A DNA stretch of 19,958 nucleotides, taken from positions 1 through 19,958 of the forward strand of contig JBCBQC010000111.1 of the NCBI GenBank assembly GCA_039820405.1, written 5' to 3'. The notes beneath the pieces were generated by a model. The model had not been told where the DNA came from and searched no databases. It saw only the letters and a list, made by a program, of their open reading frames with translations. This DNA is from CALLVY01 sp937899855 (GTDB lineage Bacteria > Bacteroidota > Bacteroidia > Chitinophagales > Saprospiraceae). The position numbers and the translations under genes are program-made. Positions 6,994 to 14,126 of the stretch are shown one piece after another. Positions within the stretch are counted from its first letter, which is position 1; every line of letters begins with the position of its first letter.

Positions 6994-8403
6994 ATGTGGC
7001 CAATCATCAAAAACGAGTGGCGCTTTCTGGGGCGCAATCGTGCCCTGTTGGGGATCAGCTTGGGTTTTCTGCTGGTGCTGACACTATCGGTCTTCCTCGG
7101 ACAGCTCCAGAGCTCCAAGCAAGGCCAAAGCTACGAAACCGCTCGTCACCACCTGCGCCAGCAGTGGGAAAGCATCGATGCCATGAATCCCCACGGTGCC
7201 GCTCACTACGGTACCTACGTCTTCAAACCCACCAATTTCCTGACCAGCCTCGATGAGGGCGTCAACGGCGTAACCGGCAACGTACTCCGCGTAGAGGGCC
7301 ACGTACAAAACGAGATGGTCCATTCGGAAAACTCCCAAATGCAGTTTGTCTCCAAATTTGGCAAGCTCAAAAGTGCCCTACTCCTACAGTACTTGCTTCC
7401 CCTCTTTCTGGTGTTCTTGGCCTTTCACAGCATGAGCAGCGAACGACAGAGCGGCAGACTCAAAATGCTCGCCCTCCAAGGAGCGCCCCCCGCGAGCGTG
7501 GCCACGGCCAAAACCCTCGCCATCTGGCTGTACGGCATGGGGCTGCTGAGCCTCACCATACTGGTATACGCCCTCGTCAATACCGCCCACCTGAGCCCGG
7601 AGCTGCTCCAGCGTACCCTTTTCTTTTACCTGGCCTACGCGCTCTACTACTTCATCATCACCGGACTCACCGTGATGGTTTCGGCCCGTGGACCCGGCCC
7701 GACGGCCGCCCTCACCACCATGCTTGGCCTTTGGATATTGTGGACCATCTTTCTGCCCAACCTCCTGATGAGCAGCGTCGAACGCTGGTACGACCTGCCC
7801 AGCCGCAACGAATTTCAGGTCGCCATGAAGGAGGATCGCGCCAAGGGCATCGATGGACACAATCCAGTCGACCAACGGAGCAAAGCACTCGAACAGCGCA
7901 TCCTGGCCCAGTACGAAGTAGACAGCCTATCGCAGTTGCCCCTCAATTTTGACGGTTTGCGAATGCAGGCCGACGAGGAATACGGCAACCAGGTGTGGGA
8001 CAAACATTTTGGTGCCCTGCGGACCGTGATGGCCCAACAGCGACAAAGTTATCAACTGGCGGGGATATTCAATCCCTTCATCTCCCTACAAAACGCCAGC
8101 AAGGGCTTTTGCGCCAGCGACAATTGGCACCATCAGGCCTTTTTACTACAGGTCGAGAACTACCGTCGCGCTTTGATCAAAAAACTCAACGATGAACACG
8201 CCTACGGGGGCTCCAAAACCGGGGACTGGGGCTGGGAGGCCGATAATGCTTTTTACCGCTCCATTCCCGACTACGAGCACCAAGCCCCAGCCCTCGCCAG
8301 TGTATTCCCAAACTACCGCCTGGACTTGCTGTTTCTACTCGCCTGGACGGGGTTGACCCTGATCCTGCTAAATTGGGGAGGCCGAAAAATGCAACTGCTA
8401 TGA
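6994..8403 (+). CDS. ABC-2 type permease, DUF3526 family, first subunit
   Basis: The 469-residue membrane protein has the DUF3526 layout. TM1 (about 17-36) is followed by an extracytoplasmic loop of about 90 residues, then TM2 (126-145), TM3 (174-196), TM4 (207-228) and TM5 (238-260). A second large soluble region (about 261-440) and a final TM (443-461) complete it. The segment MSSERQSGRLKMLALQGAP after TM2 matches the cytoplasmic coupling region of ABC-2 permeases. The large extracytoplasmic domains suggest handling of a sizeable ligand or interaction with envelope partners. An AGGATCGG-like stretch precedes the ATG. Its stop overlaps the next start as ATGA, implying translational coupling. 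Related permeases in Bacteroidota often accompany TonB-dependent receptors, but no receptor is in this window. Confidence 0.88.
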   Translation: MWPIIKNEWRFLGRNRALLGISLGFLLVLTLSVFLGQLQSSKQGQSYETARHHLRQQWESIDAMNPHGAAHYGTYVFKPTNFLTSLDEGVNGVTGNVLRVEGHVQNEMVHSENSQMQFVSKFGKLKSALLLQYLLPLFLVFLAFHSMSSERQSGRLKMLALQGAPPASVATAKTLAIWLYGMGLLSLTILVYALVNTAHLSPELLQRTLFFYLAYALYYFIITGLTVMVSARGPGPTAALTTMLGLWILWTIFLPNLLMSSVERWYDLPSRNEFQVAMKEDRAKGIDGHNPVDQRSKALEQRILAQYEVDSLSQLPLNFDGLRMQADEEYGNQVWDKHFGALRTVMAQQRQSYQLAGIFNPFISLQNASKGFCASDNWHHQAFLLQVENYRRALIKKLNDEHAYGGSKTGDWGWEADNAFYRSIPDYEHQAPALASVFPNYRLDLLFLLAWTGLTLILLNWGGRKMQLL

Positions 8404-9731
8404 CCGGTCTCCAGGTATTCGCATTCGAGTGGAAACACTTTATCCGCCGCCCATTTAAAGTGGTAGCACTTCTGCTTTATATCGGAGCGGCCGTCTACGG
8501 ACTGCACAATGGAGCCCACTTGTACTGGATACAGACGATGGAGATCGAAAGGATCACGAGCGAAACCCAGGAAAAACGCCAGGAGTGCCTGGGCTATTTC
8601 GAACGGGGGGAGACGGGGCCCCAGGACCGACCCTGGGTAAACCTCCAAAGCCCGTTTTGGTCGATTTGGTACAGCGAAACGTACCACTTTAAGCAGCCCT
8701 CGCCCGCCCTGGTCTACAGCATCGGGCAGGCCGAGCAGTACGGCTACTACAAACGCGTCTCCTTTATGGCCAGCCCCTACGATTCTGATCTGACCCAAGA
8801 AATTGCCAATCCCGAACGCCTGCAAATCGGCAGCCTGGATTTTGCCTTTGCCCTGCTGTTCTTGATGCCCCTGCTCCTGCTCCTCCTGCTGTACAACCTC
8901 AAGAGCCTGGAGGCCGAAAGGGGCTTTCTCGCCCTGGTGGAAGTCCAGGCGACCTCCATCCGTACCTGGCTGCTCGCACGGGTGGCCTTTTATTTTGCAT
9001 TGCTAAGCCTGGTGACGGTGCTGCTGGTGGCCTACGGAGCCACGCTGACCCCCATTTGGGTTGCCGCACGGGCCAGTTTGGCCCCCATTTTGGGCTATGG
9101 CTTACTCTATCTACTCCTCTGGACCGCGACCTACTACTTGATCTTGAGCCTAGGTCGTAGTATCTTGGGCAATACCCTGATGATGGTGGGCATTTGGCTC
9201 GCCTTTACCTTTGTTATTCCCGCTGTGGTCCACCAGTGGATCAGCATCGAAAAACCAGCCAACTTGATGACTGACCTCATCGATGCCACCCGCGACAAGA
9301 AATGGGAGTTGTACGATCAGCCCGATACGGTGCTTCGATCACGGCTCTACAGCCTATTCCCGGACATTGCCGATAGCCCCGTCGCCAATGATCCCGACAA
9401 AATTAAGGAGGCCACGAGCCGCTCGACCTCCGCTTTGATCAACGAGCTGCTCAAGGAAAATACGGCACCCATTGCGGCGGATAACCGCGCTAAAAATCAG
9501 CTGATCCGTCGCTCCTACTGGTTCAACCCGGTGCCCTTTTTCCAAAATCGCCTCAACACCCTGTGCCAAACGCACTACTTGGATTACGAAGCCTACCGCG
9601 GGGAAATCCAGACCCTGATTGACCAACAGATCCGCATTTTGGTGCTGGATACTTGGCAGGAAGTAGCGGTAGACAAGCAAAAATACCTGGAATACTACGA
9701 ACGATTACAACTTGCATCATCACATGAATAA
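8400..9731 (+). CDS. ABC-2 type permease, DUF3526 family, second subunit, no C-terminal TM
   Basis: I place the start at the ATG at 8400, which overlaps the TGA of the previous gene (ATGA); the TTG at 8373 is inside that gene and less likely. The 443-residue product mirrors its partner. It has TM1 (about 20-37), an extracytoplasmic loop (38-140), TM2 (147-165), the coupling segment NLKSLEAERGFLALVEVQ, TM3 (190-212), TM4 (228-250) and TM5 (258-277). A soluble tail follows (about 280-443). Unlike the first subunit it ends without a sixth hydrophobic segment (…QKYLEYYERLQLASSHE), so its tail would stay outside the membrane or be a natural variant. It presumably forms a heterodimer with the first permease and uses the ATPase at 6284. 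Confidence 0.86.
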   Translation: MTGLQVFAFEWKHFIRRPFKVVALLLYIGAAVYGLHNGAHLYWIQTMEIERITSETQEKRQECLGYFERGETGPQDRPWVNLQSPFWSIWYSETYHFKQPSPALVYSIGQAEQYGYYKRVSFMASPYDSDLTQEIANPERLQIGSLDFAFALLFLMPLLLLLLLYNLKSLEAERGFLALVEVQATSIRTWLLARVAFYFALLSLVTVLLVAYGATLTPIWVAARASLAPILGYGLLYLLLWTATYYLILSLGRSILGNTLMMVGIWLAFTFVIPAVVHQWISIEKPANLMTDLIDATRDKKWELYDQPDTVLRSRLYSLFPDIADSPVANDPDKIKEATSRSTSALINELLKENTAPIAADNRAKNQLIRRSYWFNPVPFFQNRLNTLCQTHYLDYEAYRGEIQTLIDQQIRILVLDTWQEVAVDKQKYLEYYERLQLASSHE

Positions 9732-10152
9732 GATCAATAATACGTTAATGAATCCAAAAGCAATCCTACAGTCAGACCTGATGGGTGCCCTGGCCAGTGG
9801 CCTGTGCGTAGTACACTGCGTGGCTACGCCCTTTTTGTTTATCGCTCAGACCTGCTCCGTCACTGGATGTTGTGAAACCAGTCCCGGTTGGTGGAGCTCG
9901 ATGGACTACCTATTTGTCGGCATTACTTTTTTTGCCGTCTACCATTCCAGCGCTCGGACGACTAAGTCCTGGGTAAAGTATGCCTTGTACGCTACCTGGA
10001 TTTGCCTGACCTTTTTGATTTTCAATGAAAAGTTTGCCCTTTTTCCGATCGCCGAATGGTGGAAGTACGGGACGGCCTTTAGTTTGATTGGCCTGCACCT
10101 GTACAACCTCAAATATTGCCAATGCCCGGAGGAAGAATGCTGTACAACTTAA
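9724..10152 (+). CDS. MerC-domain membrane protein (putative metal transporter)
   Basis: The small inner-membrane protein has about four hydrophobic segments and a MerC-like start, LMGALASGLCVVHCVATPFLFI, with C28, H31 and C32 in or near TM1. More cysteines follow on the extracytoplasmic side (QTCSVTGCC, C44/C49/C50), and the tail is YCQCPEEECC. MerC proteins of mercury operons import Hg(II). Chromosomal MerC-domain proteins of Bacteroidota occur in metal-responsive loci, and the thiols here could bind Zn, Hg or other soft metals. The start could be ATG 9724 (8 bp overlap with the permease gene) or ATG 9748; I chose 9724 because of the tight coupling. There are no other mer genes (merA, merR, merP) in the window, so mercury resistance is unlikely. 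Confidence 0.8.
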   Translation: MNKINNTLMNPKAILQSDLMGALASGLCVVHCVATPFLFIAQTCSVTGCCETSPGWWSSMDYLFVGITFFAVYHSSARTTKSWVKYALYATWICLTFLIFNEKFALFPIAEWWKYGTAFSLIGLHLYNLKYCQCPEEECCTT

Positions 10153-10160
10153 GTATCGCC

Positions 10161-10184
10161 GATGGCCGCTCTACGGAGGCCATC
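10161..10184 (+). other. Intercistronic hairpin between MerC and the second ABC ATPase
   Basis: GATGGCC (10161-10167) and GGCCATC (10178-10184) form a 7-bp stem with a 10-base loop, 8 bp past the MerC stop. No T-run follows. It is more likely an RNA-stability or partial-termination element than a full terminator, so the operon may continue through it. Confidence 0.45.
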
Positions 10185-10216
10185 TTACACAAAAACTCAA
10201 ACCTCATCCCCCCACG

Positions 10217-10849
10217 ATGCTTCAGACCAGTGAATTGACTTACCAGTATCCAGCGGCTACCCCAATCCGCTTTCCCGACCTCGCGGTGGCGGCGGGCCAG
10301 GCCCTATTGCTGTCCGGTGAGTCTGGTTGCGGGAAAACCACCCTACTCCACCTGCTGGCGGGCCTCCGCCAGCCCAGACAGGGGCAAATCCGCATCGGAG
10401 ATACTCCGATTTCCGAGCTGCCGCCCGCCCGGATGGACCAATTTAGGGGAAAACACATCGGTATCGTTTACCAACAATCGTACTTTATCGAATCCCTTTC
10501 CATTTGGGATAATTTGCAGGTTTCCCCCTATCCCGTCCGATCGACGCGGGCCCGGGCCATCGCTAAACGACTGAATATTCAGGACCTTCTGCACCGCTAC
10601 CCCCACCAGTTGAGTGTCGGACAACAGCAGCGGGCGAGCATCGCTCGCGCGGTCATGCAGGAACCCCAACTCATCCTGGCCGACGAGCCCACCAGTGCTT
10701 TGGACAACAAAAACTGTCGCCAAGTCATGGATCTTTTATTGGAAGAGGCCGCTACCCACAACGCGGCCCTGCTCATCGTCAGCCACGACGATCGACTGCG
10801 CTCGACAATCAGCGACGGAGTAGAATTGACCCCCTTAAATACGACCTAA
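10217..10849 (+). CDS. ABC transporter ATPase, LolD/MacB type (Zrg-like zinc system)
   Basis: The start is set at ATG 10217 (MLQTSELTYQYP), because the upstream 43 in-frame codons are Arg/Thr/Lys-rich and overlap MerC. The 210-residue protein is compact like LolD. It has Walker A GESGCGKTT (34-42), Q-loop Gln86 in IGIVYQQSYF, the signature LSVGQQQRASIARAV (132-146), Walker B LILADEP (152-158), D-loop SALD and H-loop His190. It lies one base before the FtsX-type permease at 10851, so the two form one transporter. Members of this type drive mechanotransmission by FtsX-fold permeases rather than simple channel transport. With the His-rich permease and the DUF3299-like protein downstream, the set resembles the zinc-linked Zrg arrangement of vibrios. 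This comparison is from memory. Confidence 0.9.
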   Translation: MLQTSELTYQYPAATPIRFPDLAVAAGQALLLSGESGCGKTTLLHLLAGLRQPRQGQIRIGDTPISELPPARMDQFRGKHIGIVYQQSYFIESLSIWDNLQVSPYPVRSTRARAIAKRLNIQDLLHRYPHQLSVGQQQRASIARAVMQEPQLILADEPTSALDNKNCRQVMDLLLEEAATHNAALLIVSHDDRLRSTISDGVELTPLNTT

Positions 10850-10850
10850 G

Positions 10851-12374
10851 ATGCTGGGAAAAATCGCTTGGAAAAATATGGTCTACCGACCGCTGAACAC
10901 CGCCCTTTGCGTCAGCCTGCTGCTGTTTGGAGTCGGAATCATTTCCACCCTACTGGTCGTCCAACACCAGATCGAGCAAAAATTTGAACGCGACCTGGAA
11001 GGCATCGACCTGGTCATTGGTGCGAAGGGCAGCCCCCTACAACTGGTCCTCTCGGCCGTGTACCACTTGGATGCCCCCACCGGAAACATCAAACTGTCGG
11101 AGGCTCGTAAAATCATGGACAATCCCCTCGTAGCCCAGGCCATTCCACTGGCTTACGGAGATTCCTATCGGGGCTACCGTATCGTGGGCAGCACCCCGGA
11201 TTATTTGATAAAATACCGTGCTCAATTTGCCGAAGGGCGCCCCTTTAAGCGAGCGATGGAAGCCGTGATCGGGGCCAATGTCGCCGAAAAAACTGGCCTG
11301 CGTAAGGGAGCCACCTTTTTGGGTACCCACGGAGAAGTGGCGCAAGGCCACGTACACGACGATCACCCCTATACGGTGGTCGGTGTACTGGAAAAGACAA
11401 ATACGGTACTGGATCGGCTGGTGCTGACCAATATCGAAAGCGTCTGGCAGGTACACGACGATGCCCACGGAGCTCCTCCCCCTACCCTCGCCACCCACCG
11501 GGAGGAGGGACACGACCACGACGCAGAACACAACCACGCGGATGGGCACGATCACGACGCAGAGCACAACCATGAGGACGGACACGACCACGACGCAGAA
11601 CACAACCACGAAGACGGGCACGACCACGACGCAGAACACAACCACGAGGACGGGCACGACCACGACGCAGAACACAACCACGAGGACGGGCACGACCACG
11701 ACGCAGAGCACAACCATGAGGAGGGGCACGACCACGACGCAGAGCACAACCACGAGGACGGACACGACCACGACGCAGAACACAACCACGAGGACGGGCA
11801 CGACCACGCCGAATCCTCTCTCGACGAAGAGGAGTTAGAAATCACGGCCTTACTCCTCCAGTACAAAACCAAAATGTCGGCCATTCGCATGCCCCAGCTC
11901 ATCAACGAGCAGACCAAATTACAAGCCGTATTACCCGCCTTAGAGATCAATCGTTTGTTCTATCTCCTGGGGATTGGGACGACCACCTTACAGTTGATTG
12001 CCGGAGGTATCGTATTGATGGCTGGTTTTAGTATCTTTTTTGTATTATACGGGAGGCTGCGCGAACGCCAGTTTGAATTGGCCTTGATGCGCTCGGCGGG
12101 TTACCGGCCCGGGCATTTGTTTGGCCTCTTGATTCTGGAGGGCTTGCTCCTGACTGCGGTGGGTTACCTATTGGGTTGGCTCCTGAGCCGCGGGGGCATT
12201 TACCTAATCAATCAACGAGCCGATAGTGATTTTCAATTTCAATTTTCGAGTGCCTGGGTACCCGAAGAGGGGTGGCTTTTGATGGCTACCTTGCTGCTGG
12301 GCATCCTGGCGGCTTTCTTGCCCGCCTGGCGGGCGATGCGGCTGGATGTCTCGGCCATTTTATCCAAAAGTTGA
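10851..12374 (+). CDS. FtsX/MacB-type permease with a periplasmic His/Asp repeat domain
   Basis: The 507-residue product has the four-TM FtsX fold. TM1 (about 17-38) is followed by a large periplasmic region (about 40-365), then TM2 (about 368-396), TM3 (about 424-452) and TM4 (about 473-493) near the C-terminus. The periplasmic part begins as a MacB-like core domain (SPLQLVLSAVYHL…DRLVLTNIESVWQVH). It is then interrupted by a hydrophilic insert at residues 220-315: eight copies of GHDHDAEHNH(E/A)(D/E), each with four His, plus a partial ninth. More His sit at 167-172 and 202-206. Such inserts bind Zn, Ni or Cu and can act as a periplasmic metal sponge or sensor. Its partner ATPase is one base upstream, and the DUF3299-like gene follows after 7 bp. 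The reaction is unproven; zinc handling is inferred. Confidence 0.88.
   Translation: MLGKIAWKNMVYRPLNTALCVSLLLFGVGIISTLLVVQHQIEQKFERDLEGIDLVIGAKGSPLQLVLSAVYHLDAPTGNIKLSEARKIMDNPLVAQAIPLAYGDSYRGYRIVGSTPDYLIKYRAQFAEGRPFKRAMEAVIGANVAEKTGLRKGATFLGTHGEVAQGHVHDDHPYTVVGVLEKTNTVLDRLVLTNIESVWQVHDDAHGAPPPTLATHREEGHDHDAEHNHADGHDHDAEHNHEDGHDHDAEHNHEDGHDHDAEHNHEDGHDHDAEHNHEDGHDHDAEHNHEEGHDHDAEHNHEDGHDHDAEHNHEDGHDHAESSLDEEELEITALLLQYKTKMSAIRMPQLINEQTKLQAVLPALEINRLFYLLGIGTTTLQLIAGGIVLMAGFSIFFVLYGRLRERQFELALMRSAGYRPGHLFGLLILEGLLLTAVGYLLGWLLSRGGIYLINQRADSDFQFQFSSAWVPEEGWLLMATLLLGILAAFLPAWRAMRLDVSAILSKS
11508..11813 (+). repeat. Tandem 36-bp minisatellite encoding the His/Asp repeat
   Basis: Eight in-frame 36-bp units (11508-11795) encode GHDHDAEHNHED with small changes (AD in unit 1, EE in unit 6), followed by an 18-bp partial unit (GHDHAE). 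Units differ mainly by silent changes (GAC/GAT, GAA/GAG, GGA/GGG), so they arose by duplication and are only slightly diverged. The repeat opens spurious frames on both strands. Unit number could vary between strains through slippage or recombination without breaking the frame. Confidence 0.95.
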
Positions 12375-12381
12375 ACACAGC

Positions 12382-13128
12382 ATGAATAGTTATCTAAAAA
12401 TCGTCGTCGCAGCCTTGCTGGTTGGTGGCCTATTTACCCGGGAAACGGTCTGTAGGCACCTCGGCTTTGGTTCTAGCAAGCACCACCCCACCACGGCAGC
12501 GGAAATCCCCGTAGAGACGGTCACTGCCCCACCCGCCAAGGCTCCCCAGGTGGGCCCACCGGAAAGCGTGGCGGTAGCGAACGAAATCCAGACCGGGGGA
12601 GATACTGAGGAGTCCATCAAAACCAATAATTTGGTCGACGACTACACCTACCGCTGGGATGATGAGGTGATGAATTGGGTGGTCGTACAAGAAGAACTCA
12701 TTCCGCAGGCCCAGTTGGCCAGCCCGCCGGCCGAGCCCCTGCCCGATGCCAAGCCCATCAAGGTGGACTGGCAAGTGTTGATGAAAATCCAGTACCAGCT
12801 GAGCTATTTCGAAGCTCTGGAAATGGAAATTTATACGCCCGTATTTACCGAAGCGGTACAATCCCTACACGGGAAGGAGGTCATCCTGGAAGGTTTCGTC
12901 ATTCCCTTCGACGAGGAAGCGGAGGTCCTAGCCTTGTCGTATAACCCCTACGCCTCCTGCTTTTTTTGTGGGAAGGCCAGCCCCGCTTCCGTAATCAGTA
13001 TGTACCTGAAGAGTAAGCGGAAGCGCTACAAGGTAGATGATTTCAAAAAATTCCGCGGCACCCTGTACCTCAACTACGATGATCCCAACGAGTTTTACTA
13101 CATCCTGCGGAATGCCCGGGAGGTGTAA
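12382..13128 (+). CDS. DUF3299-like envelope protein with CFFCG motif
   Basis: The start is set at ATG 12382, 7 bp after the permease stop; the earlier in-frame Met overlaps that gene. The 248-residue protein begins with a membrane anchor (about 5-17). A Pro/Ala/Glu-rich linker follows (about 35-125), and then a C-terminal domain beginning near residue 128 (VDWQVLMKIQYQL). This domain has the sequence HGKEVILEGFVIPFDEEAEV (163-182), the cysteine motif SCFFCGKASPASVI (192-205) and the strands FRGTLYLNYDD and FYYILRNAREV. HGK-V-GFVIP followed by a Cys-containing loop is the pattern I associate with DUF3299, a family found beside FtsX-type ABC genes in zinc-linked loci. C193/C196 could hold a metal or a redox disulfide. 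It probably works with the His-rich permease in the periplasm. Membership of DUF3299 is by eye. Confidence 0.68.
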   Translation: MNSYLKIVVAALLVGGLFTRETVCRHLGFGSSKHHPTTAAEIPVETVTAPPAKAPQVGPPESVAVANEIQTGGDTEESIKTNNLVDDYTYRWDDEVMNWVVVQEELIPQAQLASPPAEPLPDAKPIKVDWQVLMKIQYQLSYFEALEMEIYTPVFTEAVQSLHGKEVILEGFVIPFDEEAEVLALSYNPYASCFFCGKASPASVISMYLKSKRKRYKVDDFKKFRGTLYLNYDDPNEFYYILRNAREV

Positions 13129-13147
13129 AAGGAATAAAAAGAATAAA

Positions 13148-13165
13148 AAGAGGTGGTGACCTCTT
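13148..13165 (+). other. Small hairpin between DUF3299-like and LCIB-like genes
   Basis: AAGAGGT-GGTG-ACCTCTT forms a 7-bp stem with a 4-base loop, 20 bp after the stop at 13128. It is not followed by T-rich sequence. The surrounding 113-bp gap also contains A-rich and C-rich stretches and no clear promoter. Read-through into the LCIB-like gene is likely but not certain. Confidence 0.45.
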
Positions 13166-13241
13166 CGGAAGCATACCCTCCCGGGTGCCCCCCCAAGAGG
13201 GCCGCCGGCAAGTTATACCTGCTCACAAAAAAATCAATAAA

Positions 13242-13955
13242 ATGCTACAAAGAAAATTTGACCAAATTGTAAAGGGATATTTTCCCAGCGCCATGGATGC
13301 CAAGGATACCTCCATCCACTACCTCGGGAGAATGCAAATCGAGCACCAAATCGATATCTCGAAAGTACTGATGGCGACTTCGGTGTGTTCGGATGATATC
13401 AACGTACCTTCCACCACCTTCTTCAATGTTCTGTTTGGCCCGTTTATCATGGGTGGACTGGGGGGCTTGCCCTTCGCAGGACAAACGGGGATGACCGCCT
13501 TTGCCCACCACATTCCCGACGAAGGCAGCGCCTTTATCTTTTACGGGCCCCACATCGGAATCACCCTCGACGGCGACCTGGGTAGGATGTACCGCCCCCG
13601 CCAAGAACAAACCGGTAACTCCTGCGGAGCACTCATGCTGGCCCTGAGCCGCTTTGGGGACGGCAGCTACCGGCCCGTTCTCAATGACGACGATTACCAA
13701 CAAATGAAATTGGAAGAAAGTCTGCTCCCCTATCGGGAACAAGTCATGGATAGCAGTACCCCACAAAAGGCCATCACCGAGGCCACTTACGATATCATCC
13801 ACAACAAGATCCACCAGCACCTGAGATCGTGTAAGGACGAATTCAGCGTCGACAAAGTAACCCTCTTGGGCGGCATTATCATCAATACAGACTACGGTTT
13901 GGACGACTACTTTGACGCCAGAAACTTTGAGGTCATCGACCTGAAAACCCTTTAA
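13242..13955 (+). CDS. LCIB/C-type (theta-like) carbonic anhydrase family protein
   Basis: The start is set at ATG 13242 (MLQRKFDQIVKGYFP), which fits the family N-terminus; the upstream in-frame extension is not protein-like. The 237-residue protein has the fingerprint of the limiting-CO2-inducible B family: MATSVCSDD (C49, D51), GGLGGLPFAGQTGMTAFAHH (71-90), YGPHIGITLDGDLG (101-114, H104), RPRQEQTGNSCGAL with C128. In characterised algal and bacterial members Cys, His and Cys hold the zinc. The equivalent residues here are C49, H104 and C128, so an active beta-like carbonic anhydrase is plausible. There is no signal peptide, so it is cytosolic. Its place at the end of the metal operon suggests a stand-in carbonic anhydrase for zinc shortage, or a partner in CO2/bicarbonate use. 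Confidence 0.85.
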   Translation: MLQRKFDQIVKGYFPSAMDAKDTSIHYLGRMQIEHQIDISKVLMATSVCSDDINVPSTTFFNVLFGPFIMGGLGGLPFAGQTGMTAFAHHIPDEGSAFIFYGPHIGITLDGDLGRMYRPRQEQTGNSCGALMLALSRFGDGSYRPVLNDDDYQQMKLEESLLPYREQVMDSSTPQKAITEATYDIIHNKIHQHLRSCKDEFSVDKVTLLGGIIINTDYGLDDYFDARNFEVIDLKTL

Positions 13956-14017
13956 ATGGTGGGGCTCGGCTCCCGATTCACTCGGGGCCGGCTCCCCCAG
14001 AGCCACTAATCCCACCA
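13956..14017 (+). terminator. Nested hairpin after the metal operon
   Basis: TGGTGGG (13957-13963) pairs with CCCACCA (14011-14017). Nested inside, GGCTC (13963-13967) can pair with GAGCC (14000-14004), and CTCCCGA-TTCAC-TCGGG forms a further stem. There is no T-run after it. The position, two bases past the LCIB stop, suggests transcript ending or 3'-end protection. Confidence 0.5.
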
Positions 14018-14126
14018 CTGCCCTACCGACCATCCAGCGCGGGCTACCCAGCCCAGCCCTTGACGGAGAATGTCTCCAGCTATTTTGAGCATCCAAGGGC
14101 CATCAATTCCGGTTCGGTAGGGCAGT
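14017..14126. repeat. MITE-like 110-bp element with 13-bp inverted repeats and nested stems
   Basis: ACTGCCCTACCGA (14017-14029) is a perfect inverted repeat of TCGGTAGGGCAGT (14114-14126). Inside lie a second perfect pair, GCCCTTG (14056-14062) with CAAGGGC (14094-14100), and a third, GGAGA (14065-14069) with TCTCC (14073-14077). The trinucleotide ACC flanks both outer ends (14014-14016 and 14127-14129), as a 3-bp target duplication would. It encodes no protein. It could be a miniature transposable element or a structured RNA. Confidence 0.5.

Noticed and set aside
9724..10152. Mercury-resistance operon
   Set aside because: Only a MerC-domain protein is present; merR, merA, merT and merP are absent from the window, and the context points to general metal uptake.
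11037..11807. 256-residue minus-strand frame rich in Val/Leu (MVVPVLVVVFCVVVV…) and similar frames over the repeat
   Set aside because: It is an artefact of the 36-bp repeat, which lacks stops in several frames; the plus-strand permease explains the region fully.
11508..11813. Possible CRISPR array
   Set aside because: The 36-bp units are contiguous, in frame and code for His/Asp repeats; there are no spacers and no cas genes.
13245..14096. 283-residue minus-strand frame opposite the LCIB-like gene
   Set aside because: The opposite strand has an exact LCIB fingerprint; this frame shows no family motif.
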